Positions 1-13,400 of a stretch of 64,000 nucleotides of DNA are shown here, piece after piece (the first letter of the stretch is position 1; every line of letters begins with the position of its first letter). The translations under genes and the position numbers were made by a program. Below the pieces are notes generated by a model, which worked only from the letters and a program-made list of their open reading frames with translations, searched no databases and had not been told where the DNA came from. The DNA is from Dichetophora obliterata (taxonomy: Eukaryota > Arthropoda > Insecta > Diptera > Sciomyzidae), in NCBI GenBank assembly GCA_963920525.1, contig OY986435.1, forward strand, positions 267,310,299 through 267,374,298. The letters are read 5' to 3'.

Positions 1-1529
1 TACAAAGCAGAATATTATTTTGCAAGTATAGAAAATAACGTATAGCGCGGCTTTTGTATCTACATTTCCTTAATGTATATTGTAAAATTTACGGTGGCAA
101 ATCTTAATAAAAAAGTGTTTCTAAAAATTATTTTTTATTACAGTAATAATTATTTTTTTTAAATAATTACAATTAAATTGTATATTGTGTGTTGATAAAC
201 CTTTATCTTCATCTAGTTTGAACAAGTGTTTTGTTTTTAGTTTCTTAGAGTTTTTACTTAAATAACATTGTTAATAATTAAATAGCTTAGTGTAAGAAAA
301 TTAAACGTATGCCACTTATAAAGTATTTATATTTATCAACTTCAAAATTTTGAAAAATTATATGTTTGTATGAAAAAAGGATATTGTACAAATTGTAAAA
401 GAAACGCTCTTTTGCTGTTTTATGGGATCAAAAAGAGAGCACTGGTGCCCTTGTGAGAGAGGCGAGCAATTTATGAAAAAAAAAGGAAACAAAGTGAGGC
501 ATGTTCTTTTTAGAAAACTCTATCACTATTTTCTATGAAAAAAACAGCAATACTTTAAATGCTCCTTTTCTGATCCATTTGGATCATTCTTTCATCGCTC
601 CTTTTCAGCATCTCTGGGATGTTATAGGGAGCGTTACCCTTCCTAGGACATGCAATGTTAAAAGAGAACACAAAATGCACATAGCCTGGATCAATAAGGA
701 GCTCAGGGATCCTCAGGGAGCACTTCCAGAAGGAACAGCAGAAATTCCTTCCGTGAGGGTTTTAAAGTAATGTATCGGACCTAAGAGCTTGTTTTTTTTT
801 ATTATGACGTTATTGCAATGTGCCCTTCGATTGCTTTGTTATTAGATCGAATAAAATAAGCAATGAAAAAAAGATACACTGAAAAGATAAGTTCGTTTTT
901 ATATTGAAAACATCTTTTTTATTGTGTTAGTTTCAAACAAAACGTCCCACCCTGCACATATTTCTCTTTTGTCTTTTACGAAATTTTATCGAAACTAAAT
1001 TTTATATTTTTGTCAATTTGGTGAACAATTTTCGAAGGATAGACAAATTTTCATCCATAGCTTATATGCATCATACTTTCTCTAATGTTTTTTGAAAATT
1101 AATGGCAACCACGTTATATGAAAAAATATAAATCTTACATTTGTTTTCATAAAATTAAAACAATTTGTCAAATTGTGAAAAAAGTTAAAAGTTAAATGTA
1201 AATTGATTTTTAAAGAAGAAATCAGAAATAATTCTAAAAAGGAAAATAAGGTAAAAAACGCGAATGCTTAAAATTGGAGCTGAGCGCAAGCATTCGAATC
1301 GCGAACGCTCATTTCCTTCGTAAATTGTATGGAAGATTTTTCGCTCACGGCTTATTTTTCAATACAAAAACGATCCTTCTTTTTCAAACTGTCCGTTAAG
1401 AACGCCATACGGATATTTTTCAAATCTTTTGCGAGTTTGACTACGATAGCTGTATTTTAAGCCCAAATTGTGTTTAAATATTTTATAATTCAGCAAATTT
1501 TATTTATTCAGCAAATACTTTTGAAATGA
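1..1529. other. AT-rich non-coding stretch
   Basis: No gene, RNA gene or clear repeat terminus was recognised. If Serrate is arranged as in Drosophila, this is intron or upstream sequence of that gene. An 89-codon open frame at 501-770 shows no domain, splice context or codon pattern that argues for coding. Confidence 0.5.
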
Positions 1530-1749
1530 TATGATTTAAATAAAAATTCTAAATGTTTGGTAGTTTAAATCATACTTGATTTACTTGGGAGAAAAACTGA
1601 AAAATTGACACTTAAAATCTCATCGCCTCTGTGGTGCTTAGTGCTAATGTACTTGCACGGCGTATCACAAAGATTTCTGATGAAGCCTATAGCGGGGCCG
1701 AAATTGCAATAAAATCAGCTAGTGATGTTTTCCTTTTCATATTGAAAAC

Positions 1750-1780
<31 letters not shown>

Positions 1781-1906
1781 CTTTGGAAAAAAAAACCTGA
1801 TCTAAAGCTCAATAAACGATTTTAAACTGTCAAACAAGTAGAATTTGTATTTAAAATCAAGTATGATTTAAACTATCAAACATTTAGAATTTTTATTTAA
1901 ATCATA
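1530..1906 (-). mobile_element. Family B inverted-repeat element with (GTT/CAA)n core, copy 1
   Basis: About 377 bp bounded by imperfect inverted repeats of roughly 55 bp: the left arm begins TATGATTTAAAT and the right arm ends ATTTAAATCATA. Inside are a (GTT)n microsatellite at about 1750-1779, the motif GAGCTTTAGATCA on the minus strand just outside it, and a block reading TTCATCAGAAATCTTTGTGA on the minus strand. The same blocks in the same order recur at 24166-25012. No transposase is present, so this is a non-autonomous element of unassigned class. Confidence 0.7.
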
Positions 1907-2807
1907 TAAATTAATAAATAACAAGGTCATAGAGAAAGACTTTAAGTAAAATATTTATTTTATTTTATTTTATTTATTTAGAAAACATGTTGGTGCAATT
2001 AAAACTAAGTTCTTTTATAGTACGATATAAACATTGGCTTGAAAACAGTCATAACAACAAATATATATAATATGTGTATTATTACAAATGTCATAATGTG
2101 TATTAAAGGATTTTAAAGTTTTGCTTGAATTTTGCTTAAATTTTCAAGACTGTTGATTTTCGTTAGTGCTCAATGAGGCTCAAAACAATAGGAAATGACA
2201 TTTCTCTTTTTAAATTTTTAAATAAAAAGTTGTGCATAAGAAAAATCGACAATGATCATCACGCTTGTTCTTAATCGGCCTCAAGCTCACAAAGAAATCA
2301 CTTGGCAACTCCTGAAATTAATGCATATAATCTGTTTGTTAATAAATAAATACTTAAGTTAGGTTGCAATAAGATGTTTGCAACCAAAACTTATTATAAA
2401 TTCGCTTTATATTGGTCTATATATGCTTTTAAAGTTTGGCAATTTCTTCAGTTGTTGTATTTGTCAACATTTTTGAAAAATTTGCTTTTACTCAAACAGC
2501 TGCTATTCATGGTGAGATTTAAAAATGGATCGATCTTCTTCTTTTTTCTGCTGGAACTTCGTTTGCAAACAAGAAAAATAATGTATGGATTGAGTGTTTT
2601 AACATTTTAATCTTTAAGTTGTGTTAAAGGAATATGTTGAAAATTCAAATAATTACATGCATGCTCTTATTTTATTATATATCGTCAAACAAAGTTTGAC
2701 AATGTTCACACTTGTTGTATTTGTCATTGGCTTTTTATTTTCACCACTGCGGCATTTTATTTTCAGAGTTGTCAACTATCATTGTTTTATTAATAAATTT
2801 TTTCATA

Positions 2808-4488
2808 CACTCAGAAAAAAGTTTATCAGAATATGAGAAAAAAGGCATCATATTAAGTGAAAAATGGTATTGACTTTGCTCCAGAGAATGCTTTTCTCTA
2901 AATGTGATCCCAAAAATTCCCTAAAAATGGCAAAAAGCTTCCATGAAAAAGAGAAATATTTTCTCATTAATAAAAGACACCTTCTCTTTAATAGAAAAAT
3001 ATTTCTTTATAATACGTTCAACCGTTTACTTTATTGTGTAAATTTTTTCTCGAAAACAGAGAAATATTTATTTAATTTTAATAAATGCTTTCTTTAAGTT
3101 GCGTTTATAGTTTCTCACAAAAAATAGCACTTTTTTTAAAGAAAGATATATTATCTTAACACTGATACAACATATTTCTTTATTGCGTACATTTTTCTTT
3201 AAAACACAGAAGTATATCCGCAATTACGATTAAAAAATTATTTTTATCAAGCATTTGTTTTAACTCAGTTCTACGCATAGTAGAAGTATTACTATCAAAT
3301 TGTGATTCGGTTTTAAAAATTTTAGTTAAAAATGTGTTAAGAGGTAGAATTATTGTTGTGGCATTGTTTTTCGGGACTCTTTATAAATATTCCAGAAATT
3401 TATTCTAAAAACGATTTTGTAAATGCATCCAAAGAAACAGAGGATCCATAACCCTATAGGAACAAACTAACTTGTTTTTAAAAACAACTAATTAAAAAAC
3501 TAATTTAGAATAAACTAGTTTATGAACTATTTTGTATTATATTAAGGCGGCACCCGTTTTGAATAGTTTTTATTGCATTATATATGAAGTAATTCAAAAA
3601 CTACTTCAAAACAAGTGGCTTATTAATTTTGACATGTTTTTATTAAAAATTTTTATTGGATTACAAGTTTATACATATTTAACCACGCTATTTCATCAAA
3701 TATTATTAATATCAAGTATCATTTTGGCTTTCACTAATATGAATTTATGCATTTTTTTTTTTCAAAACAATATAATAAATGATCTCTTTGATGTATAGAA
3801 ATTTAAAATTTTATGCTTTTAAATTCATCTTCAGTAAGTTGAATATTAACTAGTTTTCAATTGATTTATTTTAAAGAAGTTAAAAAAATAATTTCAATTC
3901 AACTAATTTAACAAGTAGTTGAAAACATATGCAGATGAAAGTCAATTGACTTATTTAGCGGACATCACCATACAAAATATGTTAGTTCGTTCTATGGAAA
4001 AAAGTTAGAATTTCAACTAGTTGTGGTTGACAAAAAAATATTTTTTCAACTACTTTTAAATTAGTTGATTTTCCTTTTGCTTTTCACAGCATTAATCAAT
4101 TGCTCTCACGCTTTCAATTTTTTTCGTACCTCATTCAATATAAGAAAAATATATCGATTTTTGAAAAGAAGCCTTTTTAATTTTTGACAAAGGATTTTTT
4201 GTTTTTGAAGAAAATATTTCGCATAGTGAATTATTTATCAACAATAGAGAACATTTCTCATTTTCTATGTTTTTTTCTCTATAAATGAGATTTTTTCAGT
4301 GAGAGAGAAATACTTATCATTATTAGAGACATAAAATATTTTCATTTCCCACAAGGAAGGAAATATTTCTTCAAATATGTGAAAATTTATTATAATTGAA
4401 GTAAATTTTATTTGAAATAAAGAAAATTTCTATTATCGAAAATAGAGAAATTTTTTATCACAAAAAGATAGGTGTTTTTTTCTGAGTG
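2808..4488. mobile_element. TA-flanked inverted-repeat element (CACTCAGAAAAAA termini)
   Basis: The ends are perfect short inverted repeats: CACTCAGAAAAAA at 2808 and TTTTTTCTGAGTG ending at 4488. Each end is flanked by TA (2806-2807 and 4489-4490), which fits a Tc1/mariner-type target duplication. The interior is AT-rich, with many AGAGAAATATTTCTC-like modules near both ends and no coding frame. A second inverted pair (GGAACAAACTAAC near 3460, GTTAGTTCGTTC near 3980) with AACTAGTT-rich sequence between suggests a nested element at about 3455-4003. Confidence 0.6.
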
Positions 4489-4544
4489 TAAAGGGTGTGT
4501 GTCAAAAGGAAACCTTTCAGTCGTGGTAGGATAGAAAATACCAG

Positions 4545-4859
4545 ATGAATTAAGATTGTGAGCTTTAGATCAAGTGAGTTTTCAAGAAGGCAACAACAAC
4601 AACAACAACTCTGTATAGAGTCAATCACTTAGCTGACTAGACAGTCTGTTTCGGAAATCGCTACATATTCCTCATCAGTAGTCTTTGAGTGATTAAGCTG
4701 TGATCAACTCACTGTTTAAACTAGCATATGAATGTACAGATCCTCTAATTCATTCTTGTGAATTGTGTGGCTGCTAATCATATGACACTTGAAAGCAGGA
4801 GGCCATTTTAGATCACCGCCGTCAACTCTATCAAGGGTTGCCATCTGTTCTAGTTGCTT
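4545..4859 (+). repeat. Family A repeat with (CAA)n core, copy 1
   Basis: Starts ATGAATTAAGATTGTGAGC, runs through GAGCTTTAGATCAAG, (CAA)5-6, CGGAAATCGCT and CTCATCAGTAGTCTTTGAGT, and ends near TCTGTTCTAGTTGCTT. It is almost identical to 5124-5433 (two base differences seen), is diverged from 21590-21950, and is partly shared in reverse orientation at 48532-48730. No protein is encoded. Confidence 0.8.
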
Positions 4860-5123
4860 CTTCATTTATTTCAATATTCATTGGTGTTCGATTATTAGTC
4901 GAAATGCACCATAGAAATGAAACGAGTTCTTGCTTCGCCAGAAGCTAGTGTTCTAACTGAAAGGTGGTTATTTTCACAACCAAATGTTCAATTACACATG
5001 ACTTTGACCGAAAAATCGATCAATTATTAGATTTATTTAATTAATTTGACATTAATTAAACTTATTTGGCCGTGCTCTGCCATAGTTAAGTTAATTAATT
5101 TTTATGATCTATTGAATAATTAC

Positions 5124-5433
5124 ATGAATTAAGATTGTGAGCTTTAGATCAAGTGAGTTTTCAAGAAGGCAACAACAACAACAACAACTCTGTATAGAGT
5201 CAATCACTTAGCTGACTAGACAGTCTGTTTCGGAAATCGCTACATATTCCTCATCAGTAGTCTTTGAGTGATTAAGCTGTGATCAACTCACTGTTTAAAC
5301 TAGCATATGAATGTACAGATCCTCTAATTCATTCTTATGAATTGTGTGGCTGCTAATCATATGACACTTCAAAGCAGGAGGCCATTTTAGATCACCGCCG
5401 TCAACTCTATCAAGGGTTGCCATCTGTTCTCAG
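5124..5433 (+). repeat. Family A repeat, copy 2 (579-bp tandem period with copy 1)
   Basis: Matches copy 1 base for base except for about two substitutions, at an offset of 579 bp. It stops abruptly after CATCTGTTCT, where copies 1 and 3 both continue AGTTGCTT. The pair therefore looks like one and a half units of a recent tandem duplication rather than two independent insertions. Confidence 0.75.
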
Positions 5434-7363
5434 GTTGAATAAAATTTGTATGTTGAAATAAATTTGTCTTTTTTGCTGTGTCAAATGGACGATGAAATTT
5501 TGACAATTGCAAATTTTGACGTTTCACATATCGGTCGCGCAAATATTTTTTAATTTGCATTTTATTCAATTTGCGACATATTTAATTCGAGTGCTTGTAC
5601 TTGCAACTTATTTCGTAAACTTGTAATATTGTAAACTTAAGAAACTTAAAAAATAACAAATTAATAAAAAAAAAATAACGAAAGTGCTTGAGTTTGTGTG
5701 TGCGTGTGTGTGGGCCAACGATCTCCCGGTGCATAAGCAAGTGCAGCAAAGTTAAATTGGCTTTCTTTGCTGGCGAACGTCAATGATAAAAAATTTCATA
5801 TGCTTCGGTTCAATACAAAGTATAAAACATATCTAATTACTTATACAAATAAAACAATAAATGTTTAAACTCTGCTTAAAATTTTACTATTTTTTTTTTT
5901 TTGTTAAATTTTTCTTAAAATTTCAGGCGTCAAAAAATAGTAAAAAATGTTTTAAGAAATAGACATCGCAGTTTTTTTATTAATCTATCTTCGAAAGGTA
6001 TCTGAAGCAAAAACATTTTTTCAAACTTCTATAAAAATCAGGTTTTGGCAGTCTTTTTCATGTTTGAAACTAAAGTGCGCCGTCTATGTTCTTCGCTTAT
6101 CTTTTACAAATTTGTCTAAAAATAGACTCTAAGCTTGTCCAAGTTGCACTTAATCTGCCAGTTACATAGCTACTGCAACGTTTAAAATATCCTTAAAATT
6201 GGTTTGTGTACATGCTAAGCGGTGGTTTTTTTTCTACCTCATTCTCTTAAGAATTGAGTGTGTCTCTTTTTACAGTCGCTTTTTGGTTTCATCGAGTTTC
6301 AACTCACAACGGTGCTAAAGAAGCCTTACTTCAAAATTGACAAAATTTAGCCTTAAATAAAGCAAAATAAATAATTTATTCTGTTATTAAAGGGATATTT
6401 TCTGATTAACAAATTTTCTTTTAAATTTTATTTTGTCTCATGTTTAATCATTTTGCCATCCAGATCATATTCTTGTTAATACAATTTTCAATTTGTGATG
6501 AGTGAGACTTGTTTTACACATAAATTAAATAAATATTTCCTCAATATTTCCTAAACTGAACCACAGTTTGCATTATCGCTACCCTAAGAATTTTTTCTAA
6601 GTATGTACTTTATTTTCAATTGGAATTCTTAAATTATTTCTATCCTGGGATCGCGAAAGGGAAATCCCGGCATCAGAGGGGGTTTCCCAAAATGAAAAAT
6701 GATATTAAATCGTGGTTTCTTAAAATTTCAATTTTAAAGTTAGCCACAAAATGTGGCAATTTTTTAATTGCGTTTTTTTTAATTTTAAATAATATTTTTT
6801 AAATGAGTTTGCAACCAAGGGAGTAATATGTACCTTCCCCCTGTTCGTCATATATGTATACTGAACACAAAAGTACTTAATGGATGATATATTGTAGTCC
6901 CGCAGACGTGATCTAATCAGAGCACTTGGTTTGGTCTTTCGGGAGATATGGTCAACAAAATTGATTTGCCAGCGAGTGCACGAAATGTGCATGCTTCAAA
7001 GGACTGGGTCTCAGAAATAATATTTTTAAGCACAATAAAAGTTAAAAAATCTGATTTTTTTATATTACTCTATTAAATAGAAGAGAACATATGTAGAGAA
7101 AATGAATTCTTCAAAATTAAAATATCTTCTATTTCTAGGTTTCAGAAATAGTATTTGTAGAAACAATAAAAATCTTATAAAATATTTGTGTTTACATTTA
7201 CCTACCTCAGTAATATAATAGAGCAGAATTGTAAAAAACCAATTCAAAAGTTCGAGGCGAAGTTTTTAAAATAAATTTATAATTAGAAAAATTTATGTCT
7301 TACTTTTAATGTATATTCTTATTTTTATTTACTAACATCTATTTGTATTTCCATATCACACAG
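5434..7363. other. Non-coding sequence upstream of the first visible Serrate exon
   Basis: AT-rich sequence with no coding exon recognised. A stretch at about 6166-6330 is repeated in diverged form at about 58122-58285. The final bases form the acceptor of the exon starting at 7364 (CCATATCACACAG). Confidence 0.5.
6166..6330 (+). repeat. Dispersed repeat shared with 58122-58285
   Basis: Shares AGCTACTGCAACGTT, AAATTGGTTTGTGTACAT and, further on, CGAGTTTCAACTCAC followed by GGTGCTAAAG, in the same order and strand as the region near 58.2 kb. The middle is diverged. Class unknown. Confidence 0.5.
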
Positions 7364-7489
7364 ATGGCTGCTTCACTAACACTACATCGAATGCTTTGCC
7401 TTGCAGTGGTCGTGGCACCTGTGAGATCGGCGATGTAGGCACCTTCTGCAAGTGCCATGCCGGTCATACGGGAACATTTTGTGAACACA
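7364..7489 (+). CDS. Ser: Serrate exon (EGF-like)
   Basis: Acceptor CACACAG, donor A|GTGAGT. It starts in phase 2 and ends in phase 1, and encodes an EGF with an enlarged first loop ([19 protein letters not shown]) ending [11 protein letters not shown]. Confidence 0.9.
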
Positions 7490-10400
7490 GTGAGTTGATA
7501 TAATTAAACTAATCAATTAGTGTTAAACACATCTAAAGTGAAAGAGTTGGGTTTTTATGAGTTATTTTTAAACTTTACTGCTGATTCCTCTGTTATCTCT
7601 TTTTTTTTATTGCGCCACTTAACCGTTTATGAAGCCGAAAATGAAGCAAAGTTTAGCTTAAATTCATTCATTCATTAAATCAATAATTAAGAAAAGTTTT
7701 AATGACACTCTTTGCGCTTTATAAAGCAGTTTCTCATCATTTGGCTGGGGTCGTCTGCGGCCGCCTTTGTTTTAAAACTGCAGAGAGGAGAAAAAAATTA
7801 CGACAAAAGTAATAACAAAAATTTAGGAAAGAATAGATTTTAGAAATGAAAATTTTTTCATTTTTATTTTAACTACATTCGATGATTCTGAGTTAATTAA
7901 TGAAGCAACATTTTTTGTATCGTTTTGTTTTGTTTTAACTATCTACCAACTAAGCAACATGCAATCAATAAACAGAAACAAAAACAATAACAGCGCCAGG
8001 TAGTCAGTCCAACAAATATACATACCTACAGCGACTCCAACTGAGAGCGTTAAACTTCTGAAAAATACTACTTAACTATAAACATATAAATGAAATGAAT
8101 AACATAAAAAAAAAAATAAAAGGATAAAACACAAAAATGAAAATGAAAACAGAATAAAGTGTTAATTAAAATTTTTAAATGTTGCCATCAAGAAGCAGCC
8201 GCTTTTCGAGGCAGACGGACAGAACTCGACTCGACACAAAATTCAAAAAGGAAGCTAAAAAGCCAACGAAAGAAAGGAAGCTACAAAAACAGACAATTTT
8301 AGCCACAGCAGCCCTTAAAGCTGTACAGCAGAAAAAATAATAATCACACACAAACACACGCACACACACACGCACACATTCAAACAATACTCACAGTATA
8401 GACAGATATAAAAAGCAAAGAAGGATTGCAAAATATAATTTAGCTCATTTGTGCCTTAATTTCGTTGCAGATCTAAATGAATGCTCTCCAAATCCCTGTC
8501 GAAATGGTGGAATTTGCCTTGACGGCGATGGTGATTTTACATGTGAATGCATCTCCGGCTGGACAGGTAAGCGATATGAAAGACATAAAAACCAATGCAA
8601 AAAAAGGAGATATGAAAAAAAAATCCAGATAGATTTTAAAGCAAAAAAAAGCATTTTATACACTCCCTTCCTCATATGTGAACCGAAAAACACTAAAGCT
8701 GCAACAAACCACTGCAACTTGTAGCTGTTGTTGCTTTGGAAAATGTTCTTTCACTGATTTACGCCGTGTTGTTGTACTGCATTTTCCTGCGATAATATTA
8801 ATGATCAGTTTTTGCTTCTTGCAATTGTTGTGTGCCGGTTAGTTGCTGGGCGCTACAACTACCGCAGTAGTATATACTTATTGCTGTTGTTGTTATTATT
8901 GCAGTCTTATTACTTCGATTTTACGCGATTCGCAAGCCTCAACAAAGAAAAACCAAACAAAAAAACAAATTCGATACATTAACATGTAAGCGGTCTGCTT
9001 GTCAGAGTGCTTCGCAATGATGTGCAGCCACGAATAACAAAAGACTTAAGCAACGAACTTGAATCGTCCGTATTGAATGATGCGATAAGATTTTAAACTG
9101 AATGCAAATTTACTTTAAACAGTCAATACATGATGGTTTTCAGTGCCTTAAATTGAGTTAACTTTAAAATGTATTGCTCTTTAGAAGGCAATTGTTTCCA
9201 TATTTCTATGAAAAACACTAAGTTTTCGATATCAGTACTTCTTGTCTACAACCGTTAGAGCAACATATTTTACACTTGAAGGTAACGAATGGAGCCTGAA
9301 GTTTTATTATAAGCTTCTTGTAACAGATATTGAGGAAGGTGTGAAATATAGTAGCAAAATAAAATATCCCAAAAAGGTGTTATTGTTGTTTTCATAAGAG
9401 GTAGTCTAGTGGTAAACGCTTATGTATATATTAACAGTTTTGAGTCTTTTCAATGAGAAATATCATGCAAATTATGCAATTGTGTTTTGGGCAATCATGC
9501 GTCATCTCATCATGCAAATGATACTCAACAAGCTTTTGGACTCAACAAGGACTTGAACATACCAATTGTCCCGAAAGAGATGAACCCCCTAAGGTTCCAC
9601 AACTTCGACCAATCAAAAACGTTTTGGGCTAATTATGCTTTGATCTTAAAAACTAGCAGATGACTATCGAAAATCAATGCAATATAAATTCAAAAAAATG
9701 AAGAAAGCACCTTTAAATATCAAGAAGGCGAACAGATATGGCTATATTTGTTTTCAATAATTATATTAATAGGTTTGTTTCCGTACTAACTTCAAGTAAT
9801 TGTAATGGATTAGAGAGTGACATTTTGCATGTTATTCTTCTCTCTCGAGCTTCAAAAATTTGAAAACTAACGCTTTCTAGCAACTTCAAGTTACCTGAAA
9901 CGAGTACGGAAAAAGACCTAGTTAGTTAGTTTATAGTGGGCCCATGTGCAGCGCGACCCATAGGATCTATTGTGCATGCCCTTAATTAACACTCCAGATT
10001 TAGGCTTTTTATATATTTTAGCACTATATTTGGCTTGGTGTTCCAAATTGTGGACGGGGGCACTACTTTCCCTCCAAAATGGAGGCGTCATAGGCTATGG
10101 GTTGTTGGACATTCACATAGAATGTGTTTGGGGGTTTCTTTTTCCTCCTCGCATAGTCTGCAGACGTCTGATTCAGAAAGACCCATATTTTTAAGATGGT
10201 ATCTGAGTGAGCAGTGACCTGTTAAGAAACTGGTGAGAATTCTAAGGTCTGCTTTGGTAAGCTTGAGTAAATCTTTGGATTTTGCTTTACTTGGAGTTAA
10301 AAATTTCTTAGATTGCCTTTGTCCATTAGTGTTGTTCCAGTGGCACTGAAATTTCTTATCTTCCCATATTCTAACTTTTTCTAGAATGTAGCCTTTTGCT

Positions 10401-13400
10401 ATGCTACAGAATGGTTCAGGTCCTATAAGAGTTCGAGACGTTCCTCTTTTGGCAAGGCCCTTTTGTTGCCCTCGAATTCTTCGTGACCTGGAATCCGCCA
10501 TAGTTCTATTTTGTTACTTTGTCTTTATTTAAGTTCGTAGGCTTGAAGGGCTTTTAAAGCCGCTTGACTATCTGAAAGTATGTAGATGTGAGCCTCCATT
10601 GAATTCCTGCGGAGACATTCTCTGACACAAACTTCAATAGCATATACCTCCGCCGGGAATATTATCGGCGTGTATCCCATTGGAAGAGCTTTTTGGAACT
10701 TGGGACCATATATCCCCGCTCCCGTTACTCCATTTTCAAATTTTGACCCATCAGTGTACCATATCTGTGAAAAAGACCTAATACACGCTCTAAAATGCTA
10801 CAAAACAAAATGTTAACTTTTGATGAAGTACATTTTTTTTTTGTTTTTAAATGTCAAACTTTTGTCCAGATTTAATTTCGTACACGTTAGTAATTTTAAT
10901 ATTATTTTTTTTTCAACTCCAAACTTTTTAAGCACTTGGATTTTTTTTTGCGTTACATAAATTTTTTTTATTGGAACTTATCTAATATTAAAATTTTATT
11001 AAGATATCAAATAGAAACTTTGATTGATTCACAGCTCAGTTTAGGTGGCATTTTGATAAGGAATAATAAGTCTCTAGCCGAAAATAGTCTTAATCGCTTC
11101 TTTTTAGCATACCTGCATTGTAAAATAAATCAACAGGACCAAGAGCGTAGCGATGTTAGGGAAGAGGGAGCCATTGCCTACCTTAACATAAGAAATATAA
11201 TTTTTTAAGTAATAAAGTAAGGAATTAAAAACAGTTTTTCTTACAATTAAAAAAGTATTGAAGCTATTAATATTTAATAAAATTTAATTAATTTTTTTAT
11301 AAACTTAGTGTTGCCACATTTATTATTTTATAATCTATATATATAAAAATGGATGTATGTATGTGGGTATGTGGGTATGTGGGTATGTGGGTATGTGGCT
11401 ATATCACGTATAGACTCCAAAACCGCTGAACCGATCTTTATGAAATTTTCAGGGAAAATAAAGCCATATCTTGAGAGTGTTCCTGTGAGGTTTCGTAACG
11501 ATTGGAGAAGGGGGCGTGGTACCTCCCATACAAGCCAAATTTGCTCCATCGATCACAAACAAAAAAAAAGAAAAATATCTCACGGTTTCAATCGTAAAAA
11601 ACTAAGATTTGGGGATTTTGTTCAGATGGTTACTGTCGGTAGCTGTACAAAAAATGGGCGTGGTCGTTATATAAATACGCCCACTTTTTCGAAATCATGG
11701 CAATTCCGGAGTTCTGCACATTTTTACAGTGAAACTTGCTCTTTAGGTGCTCCAAGAGACGAACACAATTTATAAATGTTTTCACGCCCACTTTTAACGC
11801 CCACAAATCAATCTATATATATAAAAATGGATGTATGTATGTGGGTATGTGGGTATGTGGGTATGTGGCTATATCACGTATAGACTCCAAAACCGCTGAA
11901 CCGATCTTTATGAAATTTTCAGGGAAAATAAAGCCATATCTTGAGAGTGTTCCTGTGAGGTTTCGTAACGATTGGAGAAGGGGGCGTGGTACCTCCCATA
12001 CAAGCCAAATTTGCTCCATCGATCACAAACAAAAAAAAAGAAAAATATCTCACGGTTTCAATCGTAAAAAACTAAGATTTGGGGATTTTGTTCAGATGGT
12101 TACTGTCGGTAACTGTACAAAAAATGGGCGTGGTCGTTGTATAAATACGCCCACTTTTTCGAAATCCTGGCAATTCCGGAGTTCTGCACATTTTTACAGT
12201 GAAACTTGCTCTTTAGGTGCTCCAAGAGACGAACACAATTTATAAATGTTTTCACGCCCACTTTTAACGCCCACAAATCAATATCTATATATATATAAAG
12301 CAAAACGATGTGTGTCTGGCTGTGTGATGTCTATAGACTCCAATACTACTGAACCGATTGGCCTGAAATTTTAGCAGTCGATTTGTTTCAGGTACGAGAT
12401 GGTTGAGGAAAAAAATTTGCCACACCCCACTTTTACCGCCCCCAAATCAATAAAAATGTTATATTTCAGTCGGTTTGGGTCGTATATGGCTAAAATTTTG
12501 TAATTTAGTATGTACGGTTACTGTCGACAACTGTCCTTAAAATGGGTTTCCACGCCCCCTTTTACCGCCCACAAATAAATGAAAATGGTTTATTTCAGAT
12601 GGTTTTGGTCGTATAAGACTTAAATTTGTTACTTTGGTTTGTGAAGTTACTGACAGTAACTGTACGAAAAATTGGTTTCCACGCCCCCTTTTGCGCCCAC
12701 AAATCAGTGAAAATGCTATATTTCATGCAGTTTTGGCCGTATGAGACTAACATATGATACTTAAGTTTGTATGGTTACTTTCGGCAATTGTACTAAAAAA
12801 GGGCTCAGCGCTATATAGCCACACCCACTTTTTAAGAAACCATCAAAATTAACTACTGGGTCGATTGAGCTAAAATGTTGGCTTAGTTTGTACGGTTACT
12901 GTTAGCAACTGTACTAAAAATTGGTCTCCACGCCCCCCATTTACCGCCCACAAACCAATGAAAACGTTTTATTTCAACGGTTTGGGTCGTATTAGACAAA
13001 AATTTTGTAATTCAGTACATATGGTTACTCTCGGCAAGTGCACTAAAAATAGGCCTGCCCTACTTTAGTTAAACTCACTTTTCGGGGAGTTAGCGTCCAG
13101 TGAAGTAAAGTGCGCCAGGCTTAACCTAAATTGAGCTGAAATTTGGGCAGTCGATTTGTTTCGATTACGAGATGGCTCAAGGGAAACATTTTACCGCACC
13201 CCTTTTTACCGCTTGCAAAACAACAAAAATGCTATATTTCGCACGGTTTTGATCGTATTAGACTAAAATGTGGTTATTTAGTGCACATGGCTACTTTCGG
13301 CAGCTGTACTGAAAATGGTGAATATATTTGACATTTCTTGACATTTTTGTGTATAGCAGTAAGGCGGAGTTGGAGTTATAGGTAGTTGTGGCAGAACAAC

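Noticed and set aside
501..770. 89-codon open frame
   Set aside because: No recognisable domain, splice context or codon evidence.
8449..8724. Serrate EGF frame continuing past 8566
   Set aside because: A consensus GTAAGC donor at 8567 and the phase of the exon at 32307 show the rest is intron.
11353..12245. Two long overlapping open frames encoding nearly the same 130-residue peptide
   Set aside because: They lie in the duplicated Helitron 5' module; the sequence identity is nucleotide-level duplication and no domain is present.
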